This document shows, piece by piece, positions 58,141 through 64,000 of a stretch of 64,000 nt of DNA. The DNA comes from Cavia porcellus. Lineage: Eukaryota > Chordata > Mammalia > Rodentia > Caviidae. Under the pieces are notes generated by a model, which did no database searches, was not told where the DNA came from, and worked only from the letters and a program-made list of their open reading frames with translations. Position 1 is the stretch's first letter. The number at the start of each line of letters is the position of its first letter. A program made the translations under genes and the position numbers. The stretch spans positions 80,299,982 to 80,363,981 of the forward strand of contig NW_026947484.1 in assembly GCF_034190915.1 (NCBI RefSeq). The letters are read 5' to 3'.

Positions 58141-59829
58141 AAATAGAGTGGTGGAAGAAATAAAGAGAACTTCAGTAAAGATGCTGTATATTGCAGATGT
58201 TTGTGTGCTGATCCCAGATGTGGTGGAGCTCATAAAATACCTCAGATGAGTTAAGTCAGACAAGGCATAAACAAGTAGGATTAGGAATCCGCTGCTGGAG
58301 AGCATGTGAATGCGTGTGTGAGCTCTGAAGGCTTATGGAGAGAGTGAGATCTTTCCAAGTTAATTATTTGTGAGACATTGTGATTACCTTTAGCAGAGCT
58401 GAGACTGAAAATAATTGTCATGGAGTGTCAGTGACGCACTGGCCAGGTGCCAGGACAGCTGTGTTCGCCTGAGGAACTGCAAATCTCCTGTGTTGCTGGA
58501 GATTTGGGGTCTCTTACAGTGTGAGGACTCAAGCATGCTTGAAGAAAATGCTCTCATTTTAGATTAAATTGAGTGGCCCATTTAAGCCCCCCGTGCAGTG
58601 TCTGTTAAAGTGGCCAATATTTTTAAGTGTCTTTTCCTGTTTTGGATATTAAACATACATCTAATAGAAGGCACTAGTGAAGACCATAATTCACTTTGAA
58701 GCTGTAGTTCAGCTAGACAGTAGTTTTAGAAGGAGTTAATTCGTTATACTTGTTGAACGAACAGCCTTAAACTACAACAAAGAGGGCTCTGTTATGATTA
58801 GCACACTCCACAGTAACACCTCTGTTAATGAGCAGGAAGTGTTTCTGTGACTCATGCCTTGCCAGAAATGTTGCTACCTTATTTTGGAAAATATCTTCTG
58901 ACTGCTAGTTCCATTACTACAGGTAGGATATTTCCTGTCCAGCAAATACTCCTTTACTTCCTGAGAGGGCTGGCGTTTGTACTAGGTCACAGATGTTTCA
59001 TACACCATGTCCTGCGTGGTTCCTCTCCTGAGTCATGCCCCAGTTGCGTGAGGTCCAGGCAGTGGTTCCCTCATAGTCAAGATGTGACACCCAACATCAT
59101 TCACCACCACTGCAGACCGTAAGGAGCACTGAAAGGGTCTCCACTAGGCCTGCTGTTCAACCTGAGCACTTGGTTGCTGGGCCCCTTCTTAATCTCAGAT
59201 TCCCTAGGTTCAGAAACACATCACTCACCAGGGCAGATCTCCAAATGTCTAGCAAGGATCTTGATATCAAAATCATGTGACTTCTGCTAAGTCTGCATGT
59301 TGAAACAAAATTTTAGCCTTTGGGACTGGAACTTTGGCTCAGAAACAACCCCGGAGAAGGGCTGCACCTAAGTAATATGAGGAAACTATTTGGGTTCAGC
59401 ACGCATATGGTTAAAACCACAGCACTCGTTCAACCAACAGGAAGATCCTTAGGGGAGAAAGCTTAGGTGAGATTTTACAATTAAATTATCTCTCTGCTTG
59501 TGCTGTATTGCTTAAGAGTTATCTGACTTCTTATAACAATAAAAAATAAAGTCAGCAATACAAAATTGCACCATCACCACAGGTGCCTAGCTACAGGAAT
59601 CCTAATCTCCGTAATTTCCATTCCTGGAAAAAACTGATTTTGCTCAGTTTCTGTGGGTTTCACCTGTGTTTAATTGTTTTCTAAGCCACTCAGCTCCTTT
59701 AGAGGTTTCATGTAACATTTCCTAAATTAAGAGACATTGAGAAAATGTTCTCCCTTTAAAAGTGCTGTCTCTGTGGCTAACCTAGCCTGATACTAACTGT
59801 ATTGAGAGCTTCCTATGAGTTTTATGCAC
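58141..59829. other. Intronic, no feature recognised
   Basis: Mixed-composition intron sequence; no repeat or exon identified. Confidence 0.4.
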
Positions 59830-60000
59830 ATTTATTTCCCATTTGATCCCAGCACAATGAATGAGTTAGGAAGTTTCCCATTTTGCAATGGGAATTTATT
59901 TATCCTGTCCCATACTGTAACTGAAACTTAAAAGACTCAGGTCATATAAACCTAGTACAGAAATAGGATTTGTACTAGGGAGTGTCCTAATTCCAAAGCT
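59830..60000 (-). repeat. Probable MIR remnant
   Basis: A weak antisense MIR pattern around 'cccattttgcaatgggaatt'. Confidence 0.3.
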
Positions 60001-60251
60001 CAGATTATTAATCATTAAGTAAGGTTTCTTCATTCCCAGAAACTCTTGGTACAGGTAATTTGGTAGTAAAAAGCATTCTTGCAGATTTCATTTTTGCTAC
60101 AAGGCAAAAAGGTATATCCTTCCCCACCATCCTTCCTCTTTCTCAAGACTCTTCCTTACCCTGCCTCTTGACTTAGGGTGTTCCATAGTAATGAGTCCTT
60201 TTTCTTACCTAAACTTTCTATTTGCACTTAACCTCTATTTCTTTTATTTAT

Positions 60252-60420
60252 TAATTTGTTTATTTCTGTGATGCTGGGTTTTGAACCCAGGACCTTCACA
60301 TCAAACTGCATTTCCAGCCCTTTACTTACTTTTTATTTTGAGAGTTGCCTAGGCTGTGCTGAAACTTGCAGCCCTCAGCCTCCCAGAGTGCTGGGATTAC
60401 AGGTATGTTCCACTTTGCCC
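60252..60420 (-). repeat. B1-dID composite SINE
   Basis: Antisense: ID unit first ('gttttgaacccaggacctt', 'atttccagccc'), a T-rich linker, then B1 ('agagtgctgggattacaggt'). Confidence 0.82.
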
Positions 60421-61374
60421 AACTTTGGACTTTATATTTTAGTTGAGCTTCTCTGGTGGTTGCTTTCCTAGCACAAGCTGTATAATGCTTTTGTTCAGAT
60501 GTTTCATCTAGTCCTTTCCCACCCATTTTGAAACTTGTATCTAATGCCCACTTCTATCATAACCAGAGTCTGCCAAAAAAAAAAAAAAAATGTATACACA
60601 CTGCAGCAGTCTGGAAGCTGCACTTTGAACAATGCTTGTAGTTGTAGAAGCCAAAGGTAACTTGTATCGATCTCATGGAACCTCGGTATATTTACTATTA
60701 GAATATTTCTGCAAGTTTTTCTTTTCCTGATACATACATATTTTAGTGGAACCTAAAGACTTCTCTGTACAATCAGAGGTGATCTTCCTCCTCTGTGTTC
60801 TTATAGCCCTTAACTTATGTTCACAAATCAGCATTCGTACCACTACCCCCAGTCCTCCCCTGTGGAAGATATTATGAATTTATTACAGCAGTCTTTACTA
60901 ATAAGCTCTGTCATGGCCTCAGAATCCTGCTAACTATGCTCTAGGCAACCATTCATCAAACAGAATTGGCATCTTAGATGAAAAGTATTGTCTGTTGCTA
61001 GGAAAATCTATTCATTTAGCAATCAATTAGGAACTCCATTTAAATTGAGCAAATGTAGATGCTACTGGCAAGAGCGGCAGAGGCAGAGTCTGTGTTTTGT
61101 CTTTGCCATTTGTTGGCAGCTGTACATGCACAAATATCCCTAACATTAGCTTAAGTAGGGAAAGTGCTACAGGAAAGCTACAACATATCTTGGATCTTAA
61201 AAAAGAACGCTGGAATTGGGAACGAGTTTCTAGAAAAGGCCATAGCTTGAATGACGTGGTAGGATCTTCAGGCTTAAAGATTAGAAAGATCAAGTCCAGA
61301 GAGTAGAGATGATAGGAGCAAAGAAGTCTATCCTCACTTGTCCAGTTTTAGTATTGTATGAAACTTCTATTTAT
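60421..61374. other. Intronic, no feature recognised
   Basis: Contains a run of about 16 A near 60575; otherwise unremarkable. Confidence 0.4.
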
Positions 61375-61760
61375 CTTAGTCCATATTTTGTTGCTATAAT
61401 GAAACAGTTAAGATTGGCTTATTTATGAAGAAAGAGGTTTATCTGAGCTTATGACTCTGGAGAATGGAAACTCTGAAAGTGTGCCAGTGAGGGCCTCGTG
61501 CTCCTTCATTGAATGGTGGAAAGCAGAAAGACACACAAGTACATGTAAAGGAGACAAAACTCTATAACAGACTACTTTGCTTTGTAACAACTTGTTCCTA
61601 TAGTTAATAATCCAGTCTTACAAGAGCAACCTGTGCTGGGGAGAAAGTCATGAATCTTCCTAATGACCCAGTCATTTCCTAAAGATTTCACCTGCCAGCA
61701 CTACTCCAGTGGCAAGCAAATTTACATTGATCCATAGCAATACTGTAACGTTTTCATACT
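61375..61760 (-). repeat. MaLR-type LTR (MST/THE1-like), antisense
   Basis: 'ttttgttgctataatgaaac', 'tgaatggtggaaagcagaaa' and 'aagatttcacctgccagcac' follow the antisense order of MST/THE1-type LTRs. Confidence 0.6.
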
Positions 61761-61902
61761 ACTCCTTCTCACCTTAGGTTCCTGAGGGTAAGAATGTAGT
61801 CCTATCTGGCATCTAGCCTTGCACTTACTTCCTAAAAGATGTCCCAAAATATTTTGACTCATTACAGAACTCTCTTCAGAGACATAAAAAACACAAATTC
61901 TT

Positions 61903-62180
61903 TCTTTTTTTTTTAATTTTATTTAAAAGGGAAAAGAGAAAAACACAAAACAAAACAAAGCGGTGTAAGGGTACAAGTAATACAGAACTACAAAAAAAAA
62001 AAAAACAGTAAGAAATTACCAGTTAATAGATTACATATTATCATCTTAGAGATAGTTGCTCAAATCACAGTATCAAAGAATACAAAGTGGACATTCAAAC
62101 AGTGAGACTGCAAACAGTTGTGTTCAATGATGCAACCAAAAACATTAATATGTCAGCTATTTAACACCCCTAAACACAAG
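61903..62180 (-). mobile_element. 5'-truncated HAL1-type element
   Basis: The antisense of the last ~280 bp of the element at 51368-54560, with the A-rich end at 61903. Flanked by a perfect 12-bp repeat, acacaaattctt, at 61891-61902 and 62181-62192. Confidence 0.85.
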
Positions 62181-62771
62181 ACACAAATTCTTGATGGGCC
62201 TGTTGCATGGACCCTCTAATTACCCATACAATTGTATGTGTTTTTAGAGGCCACAGAATACTACTTTTATCTAAGTCTCAGTCATCCCGAATATATTTAA
62301 TTCCCAGTCAAGAGGAGGGTCCCAGGAAAATACCAAGTCTGGTTATGAACAGTTCTTGAGCCATTTTGGTGTGAACTCACCCTGGCCCTGAAGTTTCCAG
62401 AAAGAAAGACATCTCTCTTCCCTAAGGAAGAGCTGATCTCCAGAGAATTCTTTGAACCAATTAGAAAAAGTAGCATATCTTTGGATTCCGGTAGTTGGGC
62501 TATAGATTAGAACTGAATCAACTGTGGATAGTAGAGGTTTTGCAAGTAAGATATATAGCAACTCCTACACTTTTAGCATATTTCAAGGTTTCCCCCTCTG
62601 TTATCCTTTGCCTCTTCTGTCCTTATTCTTCCCATTTCTGTCTCTATTTGGAGATTATTTCTGTGATAAGGAGTTAGTTTACCTGTCTGTGCTACCCATT
62701 CCAGGAGACTTTGAGTGACTGCCTGCATAAACACTAGGTTTAGCCACTAACAACTCTGAAGCATCCAGGGA

Positions 62772-62935
62772 TGATAAATCATGGCTCTGTAATCACAATG
62801 CTCTAAGAGGCTGAGGCAGGAGAATTGTAAGTTCAAGCATGTTCTGAGGAATTTAGTGAGACCGTGTCTAAAAATAAAGAATACAAAGGCCTGGGGATGT
62901 AGCTCCGTGTGGGCTTGAGTTCAATCTCCAGACAC
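62772..62935 (+). repeat. B1-dID composite SINE
   Basis: Shortened B1 ('aagaggctgaggcaggagaa' ... 'tagtgagaccgtgtctaaaa'), an A-rich linker, then ID ('gcctggggatgtagctccgt' ... 'gagttcaatctccag'). Confidence 0.85.
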
Positions 62936-64000
62936 ACGTGCACACACATGACTCTGAAGATAGATTTGTTCTTTTTTATTAGTAGAAGTTAATTGTCCAC
63001 CAGGAAATGTAACAAGCTTTTTATTTCTGCTTCCTTTCTATGAATTTGTTTCTTGTGCTTGGAGAATTTCCTGAGGTTTCACCAGGCTATGGAGATTCCA
63101 CTAGGCTATGGAGATTCAAGATCTTTTGGCCAGTTCAGAGAACAAGGAATCTGGGAATCAGGTCTCCTCTGTAACTGCTTTGACACTTTGATTGAACATT
63201 TGTATTTTCTAGTAATTTTCAATTAGCTTGGTTATTTTGGAAAAAATAGACATTTATGTCTACTTTTATTTAAGTGGAAGTGGTTGAATAAGGCCTGGTT
63301 GCTTTTTTAACTTCAAAGTCAATAACCACAGAACTCTGGCCTTACTGCACCTGAGATCTAGCACCCTGAAGTTAAATGTGAAGTGGTGCTCATCAGTGAG
63401 CTGGGATGGAGTTACTGTATCCTTCATGCAGTAGGAGAAAGAGTTGGCAGATCTCACTACCTGGGGTATCCTGCTATGACTCTGGCTTAGATTCTGTTTC
63501 TGTTCTCTCCTCTTACCATGCCCAAGAGAACATCTGTGGCCATGCAGACAGTCTAAAAAAGGGAGATGGGAGGGCTCCAGAAACCATAAGATTCTAAAAA
63601 TAAACAGAATTCCCAAGTATTGCTGTGGAAACATTATCCTTGCCATGTTTGACTTCTTGATCTGGGATGGTTATTTTGGATATATTCACATTCATTTCTT
63701 GGCCTTAAATCTAATCTGTTGTTGTCATCCAGTGAGCTGATATATGTGGAAATACTTTATAAAATCATAAAGTACCTTATAAATGTCTGTGACTGTTTCC
63801 CAGAAAGAAAACATAGCGGACTTGGCATTTTTTAAAGTTTGGGTGGTAAAATTTGGATGGTAGGCACAATGTTATTCTTTGCAGGCATTGGCCTATGGTG
63901 TCATCTTTGTATATTTTCTTGGGACCTACTTTCATCCTCAGTGGAAAGGCATCTGGGCTTCATTTAGTGCTTGTATGACATGTTTCATATTCCACACACA
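62936..64000. other. Intronic, no feature recognised
   Basis: A 19-bp near-perfect tandem duplication (about 63079-63116, 'aggctatggagattc' twice) is the only pattern seen. Confidence 0.4.

Larger units (their letters stand above)
47143..64000 (+). other. SLC1A1: SLC1A1 intron 1 (partial)
   Basis: Starts with GTGAGC. I saw no exon continuing the transporter (expected ITTGVLV-like) before the window ends, consistent with the long first intron of mammalian SLC1A1. 47380-49790 and 50020-51180 show no recognised repeat besides A/T runs (for example 49351-49374). Confidence 0.8.

Noticed and set aside
1..64000. CRISPR arrays, bacterial operons, phage or plasmid systems
   Set aside because: Nothing prokaryotic is present. 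Tandem repeats are microsatellites or retroelement-derived.

Overview
The window is mammalian, almost certainly rodent, nuclear DNA. It carries 7SL-derived B1-type SINEs, ID-like tRNA SINEs, B1-dID composites, L1, L2, MIR and MaLR LTR fragments, CA/GT/TA microsatellites and a vertebrate CpG-island promoter. B1-dID composites beside single-ID SINEs point to a non-muroid rodent (a squirrel-, dormouse- or beaver/kangaroo-rat-type lineage); the species is not resolved.

Layout. (1) 1-6169: a class II (betaretrovirus/IAP-like) endogenous provirus on the + strand. The window opens inside its primer-binding site, so the 5' LTR lies just off the left edge. gag, pro (dUTPase + protease + G-patch) and pol (RT, RNase H, integrase) are all open. 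They sit in successive -1 frames, each joined by a canonical slippery heptamer. There is no env; a structured non-coding segment, polypurine tract and 3' LTR follow. One visible lesion is Lys where the RNase H catalytic Glu is expected. (2) 6.2-46 kb: gene-poor intergenic DNA built from nested repeats. (3) About 46.15-47.35 kb: a CpG island with the first coding exon of SLC1A1 (EAAT3/EAAC1 glutamate transporter), 47052-47142, ending in a clean splice donor. (4) 47143-64000: SLC1A1 intron 1, with more repeats and no second exon.

The most interesting structure outside the provirus is a family of half-L1 (HAL1-type) retrotransposons: L1-like 5' UTR and ORF1, no ORF2, and a long 3' UTR containing degenerate repeats of about 140-150 bp. 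Two copies look full length with perfect 16-bp target-site duplications: 51368-54560 (+), and 35187-39186 (-), the latter with a second copy nested inside it and a duplicated 3' end. Two truncated copies (13822-14221, 61903-62180) also have perfect TSDs, and 20340-20785 is an isolated 3' UTR array. These elements would need ORF2 protein from a partner L1.

Smaller items are a tailless U2 snRNA retropseudogene (42341-42377), an apparent poly(A)-only insertion footprint (23318-23330), an 80-bp MITE-like inverted-repeat element (44002-44081), and unidentified insertions within old L1 sequence. No other protein-coding gene is supported. Repeat boundaries not fixed by TSDs are estimates by eye.
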